In this document: positions 24,133-33,879 of the stretch, in pieces | Numbering within the stretch: position 1 is the first letter of the stretch | Layout of the letters: each line of letters starts with the position of its first letter | From: Leucobacter exalbidus | Lineage (GTDB): Bacteria; Actinomycetota; Actinomycetes; Actinomycetales; Microbacteriaceae | DNA length: 64,000 nt | Direction of reading: 5' to 3' | NCBI RefSeq assembly: GCF_017834145.1 | Contig: NZ_JAFIDA010000001.1 | Location: forward strand, 2,728,001-2,792,000 | Translations under genes and position numbers: made by a program | The notes under the pieces: model-generated | Database searches by the model: none | The model's input: only the letters and a program-made list of their open reading frames with translations | What the model was told of the DNA's origin: nothing

Positions 24133-24698
24133 TGACTGATCAGGCTGTCAAGATCCAGCCCCGCCTGAAGCAGCAGTACCGGGAAGTAATTGTTCCCGCG
24201 CTGAAGGAAGAGTTCGCTTTCGAAAACGTCATGCAGGTTCCCGGCCTTGTTAAGGTTGTTGTGAACACTGGCGTTGGCGAAGCAGCACGCGATAGCAAGG
24301 TTATTGAGGGCGCAATTGCTGACCTCATCAAGATCACGGGTCAGCGACCCATGGTCACCAAGGCTCGCAAGTCGATCGCACAGTTCAAGCTGCGCGAGGG
24401 CCAGGCCATTGGCGCACACGTCACGCTTCGTGGCGATCGTGCCTGGGAATTCCTGGACCGTCTTGTGAACCTCGCACTGCCCCGTATCCGCGATTTCCGC
24501 GGTCTTTCGGCCAAGCAGTTCGACGGAAACGGCAACTACACCTTCGGATTGACTGAGCAGAGTGTATTCCACGAGATCGATCAGGATAAGATTGACCGCG
24601 TGCGTGGCTTCGACATCACTGTTGTAACCACGGCCAAGACTGACGACGAGGGTCGTGCGCTGCTTCGCGCGCTCGGCTTCCCCTTCAAGTCAGAGTAA
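24132..24698 (+). CDS. rplE: 50S ribosomal protein L5
   Basis: 188 aa 5S rRNA-binding protein. Contains [14 protein letters not shown] and [23 protein letters not shown]. In many actinobacteria rpsN follows directly; here a hairpin and then rpsH follow instead. Confidence 0.98.
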   Translation: MTDQAVKIQPRLKQQYREVIVPALKEEFAFENVMQVPGLVKVVVNTGVGEAARDSKVIEGAIADLIKITGQRPMVTKARKSIAQFKLREGQAIGAHVTLRGDRAWEFLDRLVNLALPRIRDFRGLSAKQFDGNGNYTFGLTEQSVFHEIDQDKIDRVRGFDITVVTTAKTDDEGRALLRALGFPFKSE

Positions 24699-24717
24699 TT
24701 AAATAGTCCAAGCGGCA

Positions 24718-24747
24718 CGGGTGCCCGGAGATTTCTCCGGGCACCCG
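24718..24747 (+). terminator. Strong stem-loop in the rplE-rpsH gap
   Basis: Perfect 14-bp stem (24718-24731 with 24734-24747) and a minimal loop, 20 nt after the rplE stop. There is no T run, so it may give partial termination or mark an RNA-processing point. A promoter for rpsH is not clear in the remaining 70 nt. Confidence 0.55.
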
Positions 24748-24817
24748 CACCGTGTGTCACCCAGGTCACGCTCCTTGTACCGGAGCGTGATACCAGGCGA
24801 GAAAGAAAGAGTCAATC

Positions 24818-25216
24818 ATGACGATGACTGATCCGGTCGCAGATATGCTGACCCGACTGCGCAACGCAAATAGCGCACATCATGACGACGTTTCGCTTCC
24901 CGGCTCAAAGCTGAAGGAGCGGATCGCAGAGATCCTCAAGCGCGAGGGCTACATCAAGGACTGGAAGGTCGAACCCGCACGCGTGGGCACCTCGATCACC
25001 ATGTCGCTGAAGTATGGTCCTAACCGCGAGCGCTCGATCCAGGGGATCAAGCGCGTGTCAAAGCCCGGCCTGCGTGTTTACGCAGCCTCAACCGAGATCC
25101 CCAACGTTCTCGGCGGCCTTGGCATTGCGATCCTGTCCACCTCTTCGGGCCTCCTCACGGGGCGCGAGGCCGATCAGAAGGGCGTAGGCGGGGAAGTCCT
25201 CGCTTACGTGTGGTAA
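24818..25216 (+). CDS. rpsH: 30S ribosomal protein S8
   Basis: 132 aa; begins [18 protein letters not shown] and ends with the conserved [21 protein letters not shown]. Central-domain 16S rRNA binder. In E. coli it represses the spc operon; no such site was identified here. Confidence 0.98.
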   Translation: MTMTDPVADMLTRLRNANSAHHDDVSLPGSKLKERIAEILKREGYIKDWKVEPARVGTSITMSLKYGPNRERSIQGIKRVSKPGLRVYAASTEIPNVLGGLGIAILSTSSGLLTGREADQKGVGGEVLAYVW

Positions 25217-25222
25217 GACGTC

Positions 25223-25759
25223 ATGTCACGTATTGGTAAGCTTCCCATCACCGTTCCCGGTGGTGTAGATGTAAAGATCGACGGCCAGAACGTCACGGTC
25301 AAGGGTGCGAAGGGCGAGCTCACGCTCACCATCGCAGAGCCCATCCGCGCGTCGGTTGAGGACGGCCAGATTCTGGTTTCGCGCCCCAACGACGAGCGCG
25401 ATTCCCGAGCACTGCACGGTTTGACCCGCACGCTCATCAACAACAACATCATCGGTGTGACCGAGGGCTACTCCAAGCAGCTCGAGGTCGTTGGCACCGG
25501 TTACCGCGTGCAGCTGAAGGGCACGGGCCTCGAGCTCGCACTCGGCTTCTCGCACCCGGTTCTTGTTGACGCACCTGAGGGCATCACGCTCTCGGTTGAA
25601 GGCAACACGAAGATCACCGTTTCGGGGATCTCAAAGCAGGGGGTCGGAGAGGCCGCCGCTAACATCCGCAAGCTGAAGAAGCCGGAGCCCTACAAGGGCA
25701 AGGGCATTCGCTACGCTGGCGAGATTGTCCGTCGCAAGGCTGGAAAGGCTGGTAAGTAA
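25223..25759 (+). CDS. rplF: 50S ribosomal protein L6
   Basis: 178 aa, two alpha/beta domains. [15 protein letters not shown] start and the C-terminal [16 protein letters not shown] motif are typical. rplR starts one nt after its stop. Confidence 0.98.
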   Translation: MSRIGKLPITVPGGVDVKIDGQNVTVKGAKGELTLTIAEPIRASVEDGQILVSRPNDERDSRALHGLTRTLINNNIIGVTEGYSKQLEVVGTGYRVQLKGTGLELALGFSHPVLVDAPEGITLSVEGNTKITVSGISKQGVGEAAANIRKLKKPEPYKGKGIRYAGEIVRRKAGKAGK

Positions 25760-25760
25760 G

Positions 25761-26135
25761 ATGGCCGCTTCAATTTCCCGCGGTAAGGGACGTACGGCTG
25801 CGCGAGTACGCCGCCACACCCGCCTGCGTAAGAAGATCGTCGGCACGGAGACTCGTCCCCGTCTCGCAGTGACGCGCTCAGCGCGCCACATCTTCGTTCA
25901 GGTTATCGACGATTCCAAGGGCTTCACCCTGGCATCGGCTTCGACCATGGAAGCCGATCTTCGTGCTTTCGAGGGCGACAAGACCGCCAAGGCCCGCAAG
26001 GTCGGCGAGCTTGTAGCCGAGCGCGCTAAGAGCGCCGGCATCGACGCTGTGGTCTTCGACCGCGGTGGCAGCCGGTACGCCGGCCGCGTTGCAGCGATCG
26101 CCGATGGCGCTCGCGAAGGGGGGCTGACCCTGTGA
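25761..26135 (+). CDS. rplR: 50S ribosomal protein L18
   Basis: 124 aa 5S rRNA-binding protein. ATG 25761 is chosen over an in-frame ATG 36 nt upstream inside rplF because [21 protein letters not shown] matches the family start. Ends [24 protein letters not shown]. Overlaps the rpsE start (GTGA). Confidence 0.97.
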   Translation: MAASISRGKGRTAARVRRHTRLRKKIVGTETRPRLAVTRSARHIFVQVIDDSKGFTLASASTMEADLRAFEGDKTAKARKVGELVAERAKSAGIDAVVFDRGGSRYAGRVAAIADGAREGGLTL

Positions 26136-26842
26136 GTAACGAGACTAAGGAGCAGCAAGTGTCTGCAGAGACTCCGGCTGAGACCCAGACTGCGACCGCA
26201 ACTGCGCCCGCACAGGATCACCGCAGCGAGCCGCGCGAACAGCGTCGTGGCAGCCGCGATCGTGGTACCCGTAACGAGCGTGGTGGCCGTGACCGCAACG
26301 AGAGCCAGTTCCTCGAGCGCGTCGTCACGATCAACCGCGTGTCGAAGGTCGTCAAGGGCGGCCGTCGCTTCAGCTTCACCGCGCTCGTCGTGGTTGGCGA
26401 TGGCAACGGTACCGTTGGCGTTGGCTACGGCAAGGCGAAGGAAGTTCCCCTCGCTATTGCAAAGGGCGTCGAAGAAGCCAAGAAGAACTTCTTCCGCGTG
26501 CCTCGCGTAGGCAGCACCATTCCCCACCCCGTGCAGGGTGAGGCAGCAGCCGGTGTGGTTCTGCTTCGTCCCGCAGCCGCAGGTACCGGTGTTATCGCCG
26601 GTGGCCCTGTTCGCGCCGTACTCGAGTGCGCTGGCATCCACGACGTTCTGAGCAAGTCGCTCGGTTCATCGAACACCCTGAACATCGTGCATGCGACCGT
26701 TAAGGCCCTGCAGCTGCTCGAGGAGCCCCGCTCCGTTGCAGCTCGCCGTGGCCTTGACTTCGACCGCGTCGCCCCGGCTCGCATTGTGCGCGCTGAGGCG
26801 AAGGCCGCGGCCGACGCTGCGAAGGCAAAGGCAGGTGCGTAA
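26132..26842 (+). CDS. rpsE: 30S ribosomal protein S5 with long N terminus
   Basis: 236 aa from GTG 26132; an in-frame GTG at 26159 has a better ribosome binding site (AAGGAG at 26147-26152) and would give 227 aa. Either way the N terminus is a low-complexity acidic then Arg-rich stretch. The S5 core begins near residue 53 with the double-stranded RNA-binding fold. Core motifs [20 protein letters not shown] and the C-terminal domain are normal. Confidence 0.96.
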   Translation: MSNETKEQQVSAETPAETQTATATAPAQDHRSEPREQRRGSRDRGTRNERGGRDRNESQFLERVVTINRVSKVVKGGRRFSFTALVVVGDGNGTVGVGYGKAKEVPLAIAKGVEEAKKNFFRVPRVGSTIPHPVQGEAAAGVVLLRPAAAGTGVIAGGPVRAVLECAGIHDVLSKSLGSSNTLNIVHATVKALQLLEEPRSVAARRGLDFDRVAPARIVRAEAKAAADAAKAKAGA

Positions 26843-27030
26843 TGGCTGTGAGCCTGAAGATTACGCAGACGAAGTCCATTATCAGCGAGAAGCAGAACCA
26901 GCGTGACACGCTGCGCAGCCTCGGCCTCAAGAAGATCGGTCAGACGGTCGTTCGCGAGGACACGAAGGCAAACCGCGGTTACGTTCGCGCTGTTGCTCAC
27001 CTGGTAGAGGTTGAGGAGATCGACGCATGA
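26842..27030 (+). CDS. rpmD: 50S ribosomal protein L30
   Basis: 62 aa, standard. [19 protein letters not shown] and [12 protein letters not shown] motifs. Starts on the last base of the rpsE stop and overlaps rplO (ATGA), so rpsE-rpmD-rplO are tightly coupled. Confidence 0.98.
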   Translation: MAVSLKITQTKSIISEKQNQRDTLRSLGLKKIGQTVVREDTKANRGYVRAVAHLVEVEEIDA

Positions 27031-27488
27031 GCGAGAACATCGAGGAGCGCGGAAGCGTTCTGAAGGCTCACCACCTTCGCCCCGCAGCGGGTTCTAAGAA
27101 GAGCAAGACCCGCGTGGGTCGTGGCGAGGGATCCAAGGGTAAGACCGCAGGCCGCGGCACCAAGGGCACCAAGGCACGTTACCAGGTTCGGGTTGGCTTT
27201 GAGGGTGGGCAGATGCCTCTGCACATGCGCACCCCCAAGCTGCGCGGCTTCAAGAACCCGTTCCGTACCGAGTACCAGGTAGTGAACGTGGCGAAGCTTG
27301 CCGAGCTGTACCCCCAGGGTGGAGAGGTCACGATTGCTGACCTCGTCGCCAAGGGCGCAGTCCGTGCAAACCACCCCGTAAAGGTCCTCGGCGACGGCGA
27401 CCTGCAGGTTAAGCTCACCGTTTCGGTCGACAAGGTCTCTGGCTCAGCTGAGCAGAAGATCGTTGCCGCCGGTGGCGAGATCAAGTAA
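27027..27488 (+). CDS. rplO: 50S ribosomal protein L15
   Basis: 153 aa assembly protein; N-terminal Gly/Lys/Arg-rich extension ([26 protein letters not shown] pattern) and C-terminal core. Last gene before a strong terminator, so the spc operon ends here and secY has its own start. Confidence 0.98.
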   Translation: MSENIEERGSVLKAHHLRPAAGSKKSKTRVGRGEGSKGKTAGRGTKGTKARYQVRVGFEGGQMPLHMRTPKLRGFKNPFRTEYQVVNVAKLAELYPQGGEVTIADLVAKGAVRANHPVKVLGDGDLQVKLTVSVDKVSGSAEQKIVAAGGEIK

Positions 27489-27541
27489 GTATCCTTTCTG
27501 ATACTTGAGTCACGCACGCTTTGGCGTAAATGACTGGGGGA

Positions 27542-27585
27542 GAGGTAGACCGGTGAGATCACCGGTCTACCTCACCCCTTTTTTT
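27542..27585 (+). terminator. Intrinsic terminator of the spc operon
   Basis: 15-bp perfect stem (27542-27556 with 27559-27573) followed by ACCCC and seven T residues (27579-27585). One of the strongest terminators in the window. It separates rplO from secY. Confidence 0.95.
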
Positions 27586-27709
27586 ATGGATTTTATCGTC
27601 GCCGATAGTTGCGGCGGTTTCATACAGTCACACGCTGGCGTGTAGGCTGGTGCAATCGGTTCTCGTCGTTAGGCGAAGGCCCCAGGCGACGTTTCCCAGG
27701 AGGCAGATT
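27586..27709 (+). promoter_or_regulatory. Promoter region of secY-adk-map
   Basis: Follows the rplO terminator and so must contain the secY promoter. CATACA (27621-27626) and TAGGCT (27643-27648) are -10-like. A short ACACGC-TG-GCGTGT dyad lies at 27630-27643. No confident -35/-10 pair could be assigned. Confidence 0.35.
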
Positions 27710-29032
27710 TTGTTCAGCGCCATCGGACGGATCTTTAGGACCCCGGATCTGAGACGGAAGATCGTATTTACACTTGCGATCGTTTCTCTCTTCCGGCTCG
27801 GTTCGTTTATCCCGACGCCGTTCGTTCAGTTCAACAACGTTCAGTCGTGTCTCGCGGCGAACACAGCAGGCGCCTCAGGCCTCTATGAGATGGTGAATCT
27901 CTTCAGTGGCGGCGCACTATTGCAGCTTTCAATCTTCGCCCTCGGCATCATGCCGTACATTACGGCGTCGATTATCACGCAGCTGCTGCGCGTAGTGATC
28001 CCTCACTTCGAGACGCTCCACAAGGAGGGTCAGGCAGGTCAGGCGAAGCTGACGCAGTACACGCGTTACCTCACGATCGCCCTCGCAGTGCTGCAGTCGA
28101 CCACGCTGATTACGGTGGCACGCTCAGGTCAGCTCTTCGGCTCGATCGCGAACGACGCCTGCCGCAACCTGGTCTCGCAAGAGTGGTGGGCGATCATCAT
28201 CATGATCCTCACGATGACCGCGGGCACGGGCCTCATCATGTGGTTCGGCGAGCTCATCACCGAGCGCGGTGTCGGTAACGGCATGTCGATGCTGATCTTC
28301 ACGTCGATCTCGGCAACGTTCCCCAATGGCATGTGGGTCATCAAGGAGTCGCAGGGCTGGGAGGTCTTCTTCCTCGTGCTCGCAGTGGGTCTCTTGATCG
28401 TCGCTGCCGTGGTGTTCGTTGAGCAGTCACAGCGTCGTATCCCCGTGCAGTACGCCAAGCGCGTCGTCGGCCGCCGCACCTACGGTGGCTCGAGCACCTA
28501 CATTCCGATCAAGGTCAACATGGCAGGCGTGATCCCCGTGATCTTCGCATCTGCGATCTTGTACCTGCCGATGCTGCTCACCCAGTTCAACCAGCCGAAG
28601 ATCGGTGAAGACCCGAAGCCTTGGGTTGTTTGGGTGCAGAACAGCCTCGTTGACGGTGACCAGCCGCTCTACATGCTGGTCTTCTTCTTGCTCGTGATCG
28701 GTTTCACCTTCTTCTACGTGCAGATCACGTTTAACCCTGAAGAAGTGTCAGACAACATGAAGCAGTACGGTGGCTTCGTTCCCGGTATTCGTGCCGGCCG
28801 TCCCACCGCTGAGTACCTGAACTATGTGCTGATGCGCATTACCTCGGCAGGTTCGCTCTACCTCGGCGTGATCGCTTTGATCCCGCTTATTGCACTCTCG
28901 TTCTTCGGAGCGAACCAGAACTTCCCGTTCGGTGGTGCATCCATCCTGATCATCGTTGGCGTCGGCCTCGAGACAGTCAAGCAAATTGACGCTCAACTGC
29001 AGCAGCGCCACTACGAAGGGCTACTTAAGTGA
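27710..29032 (+). CDS. secY: Preprotein translocase channel subunit SecY
   Basis: 440 aa, ten membrane segments. TTG 27710 is chosen for its AGGAGG site at 27698-27703 and the start [18 protein letters not shown]; the open frame extends 20 codons further upstream with no site. The plug and pore region ([22 protein letters not shown]) and the cytoplasmic C-terminal motif [17 protein letters not shown] are intact. Overlaps adk (GTGA). Confidence 0.97.
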   Translation: MFSAIGRIFRTPDLRRKIVFTLAIVSLFRLGSFIPTPFVQFNNVQSCLAANTAGASGLYEMVNLFSGGALLQLSIFALGIMPYITASIITQLLRVVIPHFETLHKEGQAGQAKLTQYTRYLTIALAVLQSTTLITVARSGQLFGSIANDACRNLVSQEWWAIIIMILTMTAGTGLIMWFGELITERGVGNGMSMLIFTSISATFPNGMWVIKESQGWEVFFLVLAVGLLIVAAVVFVEQSQRRIPVQYAKRVVGRRTYGGSSTYIPIKVNMAGVIPVIFASAILYLPMLLTQFNQPKIGEDPKPWVVWVQNSLVDGDQPLYMLVFFLLVIGFTFFYVQITFNPEEVSDNMKQYGGFVPGIRAGRPTAEYLNYVLMRITSAGSLYLGVIALIPLIALSFFGANQNFPFGGASILIIVGVGLETVKQIDAQLQQRHYEGLLK

Positions 29033-29628
29033 CAGTAACTTCCTCAACCCGACTGCTTATTGTGGGCCCGCCTGGTGCGGGCAAGGGCACCCAGGCCACT
29101 CGCATCGCAGAGCGCTACGGCGTTCCGGCGATTTCGACCGGCGACATCTTCCGCGCGAACATCAAGGGCGGCACGCCGCTCGGCCAAAAGGTGCAGGCAA
29201 TCATCGAGAAGGGCGAACTCGTTCCTGATTCGCTGACGAACGAGATTGTTGCCGATCGCCTCACGCAGGCTGACGCTGCAGGCGGGTTTCTACTTGACGG
29301 TTACCCCCGCACGGTCGATCAGGTAGCTGCGCTCGACGGCATGCTCGAGGGCAACTCGCTCGATGCCGTTGTGCTGCTCGAGGCTGACACCGATGAGGTT
29401 GTTGCCCGACTGCTGAAGCGTGCACAGCTCGAGGGTCGCGCAGATGACACTGAAGACGTGATTCGTCACCGTCAGAGCGTCTACGCAGACCAGACGGCTC
29501 CGCTGATCGAGCTGTTCTCGGCTCGTGGCCTGCTGGTGTCGGTTGACGGCATGGGCGGCGTTGATGAAGTGGCCGAGCGCATTGCCGCCGGTCTTGATGC
29601 GCAATTGAGCGCGAAGGTGGTTAGCTAA
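29029..29628 (+). CDS. adk: Adenylate kinase
   Basis: 199 aa. ATP + AMP to 2 [13 protein letters not shown]-loop near residue 13, [10 protein letters not shown]-binding, LDGYPRT. The LID is the short form with no zinc cysteines, as usual in actinobacteria. GTG start inside the secY stop. Confidence 0.97.
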   Translation: MTVTSSTRLLIVGPPGAGKGTQATRIAERYGVPAISTGDIFRANIKGGTPLGQKVQAIIEKGELVPDSLTNEIVADRLTQADAAGGFLLDGYPRTVDQVAALDGMLEGNSLDAVVLLEADTDEVVARLLKRAQLEGRADDTEDVIRHRQSVYADQTAPLIELFSARGLLVSVDGMGGVDEVAERIAAGLDAQLSAKVVS

Positions 29629-29631
29629 CAC

Positions 29632-30474
29632 GTGGCACGGCGGGGAATCCTGAAGCGTTCGATCTACAAGTCACCAGCGCAGCTGCGGCTCATGATCGAG
29701 CCCGGTCTCGCGACGGCTGCCGCGCTTGCGGCGGCCCGCGCGGCCATTCGCCCGGGTGTCACCCCGCTCGAACTCGATGCGTTGGCTGAGGCTGCGATTC
29801 GCAACCTCGGTGGCGAACCCAACTTCATGCTGGAGCCTGGGTACCGCCACACCATCTGTGCGAACGTGAACAGCGATGTTGTGCACGCCATTCCCACAGA
29901 TAAGCCGCTCGAACCCGGTGACATCATCGCGGTTGACGCCGGTGCGATCTTGAACGGCTGGAACGGCGACGCGGCATTTACCGCGGTCGTACCGAACCCC
30001 GCCGATCCGGAGCGCACGGCGCAGCTCGAGAAGCTCGACCGCGTGACAGAGCTCGCCATGTGGACCGGTATTGCGACGCTTGCGCGCGCAAAGTACCTCA
30101 ATGAGGTTGGCGAAGCGATCGAGCGGTGCGTGCACCGTGAGAGCGACTTCGGCGTGCTCGAGGACTACATCGGCCACGGCATCGGGCGCAGCATGCACGA
30201 GGATCCGCCGGTGTTTAACTACGCCGTGCGCGGTCGCGGGCCCGAGGTCAAGCCCGGTCTCGTCGTCGCGATCGAGCCCATCATTTCTGAGGGCAAGATC
30301 GAGACCGTGATCCAAGACGACGGCTGGACAGTCTCAATGGCCGACGGCCGCGCAAGCGCCCAGTGGGAGCACTCGGTCGCCGTGCACGCCGACGGTATCT
30401 GGGTGCTGACGGCCGAAGATGGCGGCGCCGCAGGGCTCGCCCCCTTCGGCATCACACCGGTGCCGATTCCGTAA
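29632..30474 (+). CDS. map: Type I methionine aminopeptidase
   Basis: 280 aa M24 metalloprotease removing N-terminal Met. Metal ligands in order: D102, D113, H182, E215, E246; the substrate histidine is H85 in VHAIP. GTG start 3 nt after adk. The C terminus runs about 20 residues beyond the last beta-strand of the core. Ends secY-adk-map, before a terminator; infA, usually next, is displaced by two metabolic genes. Confidence 0.97.
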   Translation: MARRGILKRSIYKSPAQLRLMIEPGLATAAALAAARAAIRPGVTPLELDALAEAAIRNLGGEPNFMLEPGYRHTICANVNSDVVHAIPTDKPLEPGDIIAVDAGAILNGWNGDAAFTAVVPNPADPERTAQLEKLDRVTELAMWTGIATLARAKYLNEVGEAIERCVHRESDFGVLEDYIGHGIGRSMHEDPPVFNYAVRGRGPEVKPGLVVAIEPIISEGKIETVIQDDGWTVSMADGRASAQWEHSVAVHADGIWVLTAEDGGAAGLAPFGITPVPIP

Positions 30475-30497
30475 TTTTGATCCGGATCCCGCATCGC

Positions 30498-30537
30498 CCA
30501 GCAGCCCCCGTGTTTTCACGGGGGCTGCTGGCGTTTT
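30498..30537 (+). terminator. Terminator after map
   Basis: 15-bp stem 30498-30512 with 30517-30531, TTTT loop, followed by CGTTTTC. Closes the secY-adk-map transcript. Confidence 0.9.
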
Positions 30538-30635
30538 CGGCCGCGTTGTTACGCCGCGACTTGGTCGACCGGCAAACATCGGCCACGATAGGGGAGAACT
30601 CGAAATGCGCGCCCGCGCCTCAATGAGGAGGAACC

Positions 30636-31412
30636 ATGTCCACACTGTCTCATCTGCTGACCGGGTTGAGCACCGGATCCATTCGCGTGATCGACCTCAC
30701 CAACCCGCTGTCGGCGTCGACGCCGACGCTGCGGTTGCCCGCCCCGTTCGCGAACCTCATCGACTTCAGCCTCGAAGAAGTGAGCGCGTACAACGAGCCC
30801 GGCCCGTTTTGGAAGCACCAAAATATTCACACCGGTGAGCACATCGGTACCCACCTCGATGCGCCCGTGCACTGGGTGTCGGGCCGCGACGGGCTTGACG
30901 TGTCACAGATTCTGCCCGAGCGGCTCGTGGGCCCCGCCGCTGTCATCGACCACAGCGCAGATGCTGCGGCCGACCCCGATTTTCTGCTTGAGATCGCGCA
31001 CGTTGAAGCGTGGGAGGCTGAGCACGGCCGGCTCGAAGCCGGCAGCTGGCTGCTGTACCGCACCGGCTGGGATCGTTTCGCGCACGACCAAGACGCGTTC
31101 TTGAATGCCGATGAGGCCGGATCGCACACGCCGGGCATCTCGGCCGAGTGTGCCCTGTGGCTGTCGACCGAGCGTGAGATCTCGGGGCTCGGCGTCGAAA
31201 CCGTGGGCATCGATTGGGGTCGCGGGCATGAACTCGACCCGCCCTTCCCCGTGCACTACCACCTGCTCGGTAACGACAAGTACGGGGTGACGAGCCTGCA
31301 GAACCTCGCGAGCCTGCCCGCGACGGGCGCGATGATCATCGTCTCACCGCTGCCAATCGTGGGCGGCACCGCCAGCCCCGCGCGCGTGTTCGCGTTTGTA
31401 GAACAGGCTTAG
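30636..31412 (+). CDS. Cyclase-family (kynurenine formamidase-like) metal-dependent hydrolase
   Basis: 258 aa. The family signature HTGEHIGTHLDAPVHW (near residues 65-80) supplies the metal-binding His and Asp residues of the PF04199 cyclase fold. Members hydrolyse N-formylkynurenine, isatin and related amides or cyclic substrates. Length and a cytosolic N terminus fit, but the substrate cannot be told. GAGGAGGA at 30625-30632. It is separated by only 2 nt from the following ThDP enzyme, so both belong to one operon. This pair interrupts the map-infA junction. Confidence 0.85.
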   Translation: MSTLSHLLTGLSTGSIRVIDLTNPLSASTPTLRLPAPFANLIDFSLEEVSAYNEPGPFWKHQNIHTGEHIGTHLDAPVHWVSGRDGLDVSQILPERLVGPAAVIDHSADAAADPDFLLEIAHVEAWEAEHGRLEAGSWLLYRTGWDRFAHDQDAFLNADEAGSHTPGISAECALWLSTEREISGLGVETVGIDWGRGHELDPPFPVHYHLLGNDKYGVTSLQNLASLPATGAMIIVSPLPIVGGTASPARVFAFVEQA

Positions 31413-31414
31413 CG

Positions 31415-33151
31415 GTGGCACACGCTCCCGCACACGCTGCCCCGGCCGCGGCTGCACCCGAAACGATTTCGGTCGCCGAGGCGGTCGCGCAGACGCTCGC
31501 GGCGCTGGGCGCCGGCCACTGCTTCGGGGTGGTGGGCTCGGGCAACTTTGAGATCACGAACGCGCTGCGCGCCAGCGGCGTCCCATTTACGGCGGCGCGG
31601 CACGAGGGCGGGGCCGCGACCATGGCCGACGCTTACGCGCGCATGTCGGGCCGTGTGGGGCTGGTGAGCGTGCACCAGGGGTGCGGCCTAACCAACGCAG
31701 CCACCGGCATCGGCGAAGCGGCCAAGAGCCGCACGCCGGTGATTGTGCTCGCGGCCGAAGCGACGGCGGCGAGCGTCGGGTCGAATTTCTCGATGGATCA
31801 GCCGGGGCTCGCGCGCGCGGTGACCGCCGAGGTGCACCGGGTGCACTCGGCGGGCAGCGCCATCGCCGACACGGTGCGCGCGTTTCGCACGGCACGTGAT
31901 CAGCGCCGCACCGTCGTGCTGAACCTGCCGCTGAACGTGCAGGGGGAGCGGGTGCCCGCAGCGCAGGTACGTGCCCTGCAGGCGACGCCGCCTCCCGTGC
32001 CGATGCGGGCGGGTGACGAAGCGGTGACCGCGCTCACTGAGCTGCTGGCGGCGGCTGAGCGGCCCGTGCTGGTCGCCGGCCGTGGCGGGCGGGGCGCAGG
32101 CCAAGCGCTGCGTGCCCTCGCGGCCGAATCTGGCGCGCTGTTGGCCACCTCGGCCGTCGCGCACGGCTTGTTTCGCGGTGACGACTTTGACCTGGGCATT
32201 TCGGGCGGCTTCTCGTCGCCGCTCACCGCAGAGCTGATCTCGGGCGCCGACCTGATCGTCGGCTTTGGCTGCGCGCTGAACATGTGGACGATGCGGCACG
32301 GCCGACTGATTACCGCAGGCACCCGGGTGGCGCAGGTCGACCTCGACGAAGCCGCGCTGGGCGCGCAGCGACCGATCGACCTCGGCGTGCTGGGCGACAG
32401 CGCGGCGACCGCCGAGGCCGTCACGGCGCAGCTGCGCGCACGCGATGCTGCGCGGGGGAACGCTGCCGATGGGGGTGCTCGGCACGGCGGGTACCGCACT
32501 GAAGCAAATCGGATCCGGATCAAGGCCGCGGCCCGTTGGCGCGATACGCCCACGCCCGATTTGAGCGGGGGCGGCAAGATCGATCCCCGCGAGCTGAGCC
32601 GCGTGCTCGATGAGTACTTGCCCGCAGAGCGCATTGTGTCGATCGATTCGGGCAACTTTATGGGATACCCGAGCGCATACCTCGATGTGCCCGATGAATT
32701 TGGTTTCTGCTTTACCCAGGCGTTCCAGTCGATTGGGCTGGGGCTCGGCACGGCCATTGGGGCCGCGCTCGCGCAGCCGGGCCGGCTGCCGGTGCTCGGT
32801 ACTGGCGACGGTGGGTTCTTGATGGGCATCAGTGAGCTCGAAACCGCGGTGCGGCTGCGGCTGCCACTGGTGTGCATCGTCTACAACGACGCCGCCTATG
32901 GCGCCGAGGTGCACCACTTTGGCGGGGGAGCGACGCCGCCAGATATGGGGGCCGTCGAGTTTCCTGACACTGACATCGCCGCAATTGCGCGCGGATTTGG
33001 GGCGACCGGCATCACGGTGCGCGGCGTCGCAGATCTCGCTCCCGTGCGCGAGTGGCTCGCATCTGCGCCCACAGCACCGCTGGTGATTGACGCCAAAATC
33101 GCCTCTGACGGCGGCGCATGGTGGCTCGCGGAGGCCTTCGCTGGGCACTAG
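31415..33151 (+). CDS. ThDP-dependent enzyme, acetolactate synthase/benzoylformate decarboxylase-like
   Basis: 578 aa three-domain ThDP enzyme. The ThDP-activating glutamate is E64 in RHEGGAATMADAYAR. The central domain spans about residues 210-345. The metal/ThDP site is G464-D465-G466 through N491. It lacks a regulatory subunit gene, and an Ala/Pro-rich N terminus precedes the fold, so it is probably not the anabolic IlvB. A decarboxylase or carboligase acting on the product of the adjacent cyclase is plausible but unproven. GTG start, very high GC codon use. Confidence 0.85.
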   Translation: MAHAPAHAAPAAAAPETISVAEAVAQTLAALGAGHCFGVVGSGNFEITNALRASGVPFTAARHEGGAATMADAYARMSGRVGLVSVHQGCGLTNAATGIGEAAKSRTPVIVLAAEATAASVGSNFSMDQPGLARAVTAEVHRVHSAGSAIADTVRAFRTARDQRRTVVLNLPLNVQGERVPAAQVRALQATPPPVPMRAGDEAVTALTELLAAAERPVLVAGRGGRGAGQALRALAAESGALLATSAVAHGLFRGDDFDLGISGGFSSPLTAELISGADLIVGFGCALNMWTMRHGRLITAGTRVAQVDLDEAALGAQRPIDLGVLGDSAATAEAVTAQLRARDAARGNAADGGARHGGYRTEANRIRIKAAARWRDTPTPDLSGGGKIDPRELSRVLDEYLPAERIVSIDSGNFMGYPSAYLDVPDEFGFCFTQAFQSIGLGLGTAIGAALAQPGRLPVLGTGDGGFLMGISELETAVRLRLPLVCIVYNDAAYGAEVHHFGGGATPPDMGAVEFPDTDIAAIARGFGATGITVRGVADLAPVREWLASAPTAPLVIDAKIASDGGAWWLAEAFAGH

Positions 33152-33197
33152 CGACCGCTCGCGAAAATAATAATTCGCTTTGTGAGGGTCCCAGGGC

Positions 33198-33226
33198 TTT
33201 ACAAACGGGATCAGGGCGGCTACTCT
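33198..33226 (+). promoter_or_regulatory. Promoter of the infA-rpmJ-rpsM group
   Basis: TTTACA (33198-33203), 17-nt spacer, TACTCT (33221-33226), about 94 nt before infA. A TTTTGCG/CGCAAAA hairpin lies in the leader near 33252-33267. Best-looking vegetative promoter in the ribosomal part. Confidence 0.55.
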
Positions 33227-33319
33227 TGATCTTTGGTGCTTTGCGCCTGTTTTTGCGTTCGCAAAAGCAAGGTCAGAGCATTCGCATGACCAGCATAACT
33301 ACTAGGCGACAGTGAGGCT

Positions 33320-33541
33320 ATGGCGAAGAAAGACGGCGTCATCGAGATCGAGGGACACGTTGTCGAGGCTCTGCCCAACGCGATGTTCCGCGTTGAGCTG
33401 ACCAATGGACACAAAGTGCTCGCTCATATCTCGGGCAAGATGCGTCAGCACTACATCCGCATCCTCCCCGGGGACCGCGTGATCGTGGAGCTGACGCCCT
33501 ACGATCTGAGCCGCGGCCGCATCGTCTACCGCTACAAGTAG
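33320..33541 (+). CDS. infA: Translation initiation factor IF-1
   Basis: 73 aa OB-fold protein, essentially invariant: [20 protein letters not shown] to GRIVYRYK. Binds the 30S A site. First gene after the ThDP enzyme with its own promoter. Confidence 0.98.
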   Translation: MAKKDGVIEIEGHVVEALPNAMFRVELTNGHKVLAHISGKMRQHYIRILPGDRVIVELTPYDLSRGRIVYRYK

Positions 33542-33607
33542 ACGCTGGAAAGTAACGGCGCGCGGCACCCTGCGCGTACGAGGACAGCGAATCGTTAAGG
33601 AAACATC

Positions 33608-33721
33608 ATGAAGGTAAAGCCCAGCGTTAAGAAGATCTGCGACAAGTGCAAGGTCATCCGCCGCCACGGTAACGTCATGGTGATCTGCGAGAACCCGCGT
33701 CACAAGCAGCGCCAGGGTTAA
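33608..33721 (+). CDS. rpmJ: 50S ribosomal protein L36
   Basis: 37 aa: [17 protein letters not shown] start, ends KQRQG. Zinc-ribbon (C+) form with C11, C14, C27 and H32. AAGGAA lies upstream at 33598-33603. Too small for ordinary gene calling but unmistakable. Confidence 0.97.
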   Translation: MKVKPSVKKICDKCKVIRRHGNVMVICENPRHKQRQG

Positions 33722-33772
33722 TTTAACCCCGGTCCTTTGGGACTTGCAGAACACGTAATTGAATATCTAATC

Positions 33773-33846
33773 GCGCATCTAAGAACCCGCGCAGCGCAAG
33801 CTGAGTGGGGGACACCTCGGGTCGGAGGCCCGAATCCCCGATGCGC
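33773..33846 (+). ncRNA. Candidate three-way-junction leader RNA of rpsM
   Basis: A perfect 7-bp outer stem, GCGCATC (33773-33779) with GATGCGC (33840-33846), encloses two hairpins. One is CAGC-GCAA-GCTG (33792-33803, GNRA loop). The other is a longer arm: GGGGA/TCCCC (33808-33812 with 33835-33839) continuing into TCGGG/CCCGA (33817-33821 with 33829-33833) with a 7-nt loop. It ends 20 nt before the rpsM ribosome binding site. Read as a possible regulatory leader for the S13 group; the fold was found by eye. Confidence 0.45.
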
Positions 33847-33879
33847 ATCACACCTCCACTACCGCCAAGGAGAGCCAGA

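Noticed and set aside
31688..33148. Long minus-strand open frame (486 codons) opposite the ThDP enzyme
   Set aside because: Composition shadow of a very GC-rich gene; no ribosome site or family resemblance, and the + strand product is a clear ThDP enzyme.
33805..33879. N-terminal extension of rpsM
   Set aside because: Lies in the structured leader; S13 starts at [10 protein letters not shown] with its own good ribosome site.
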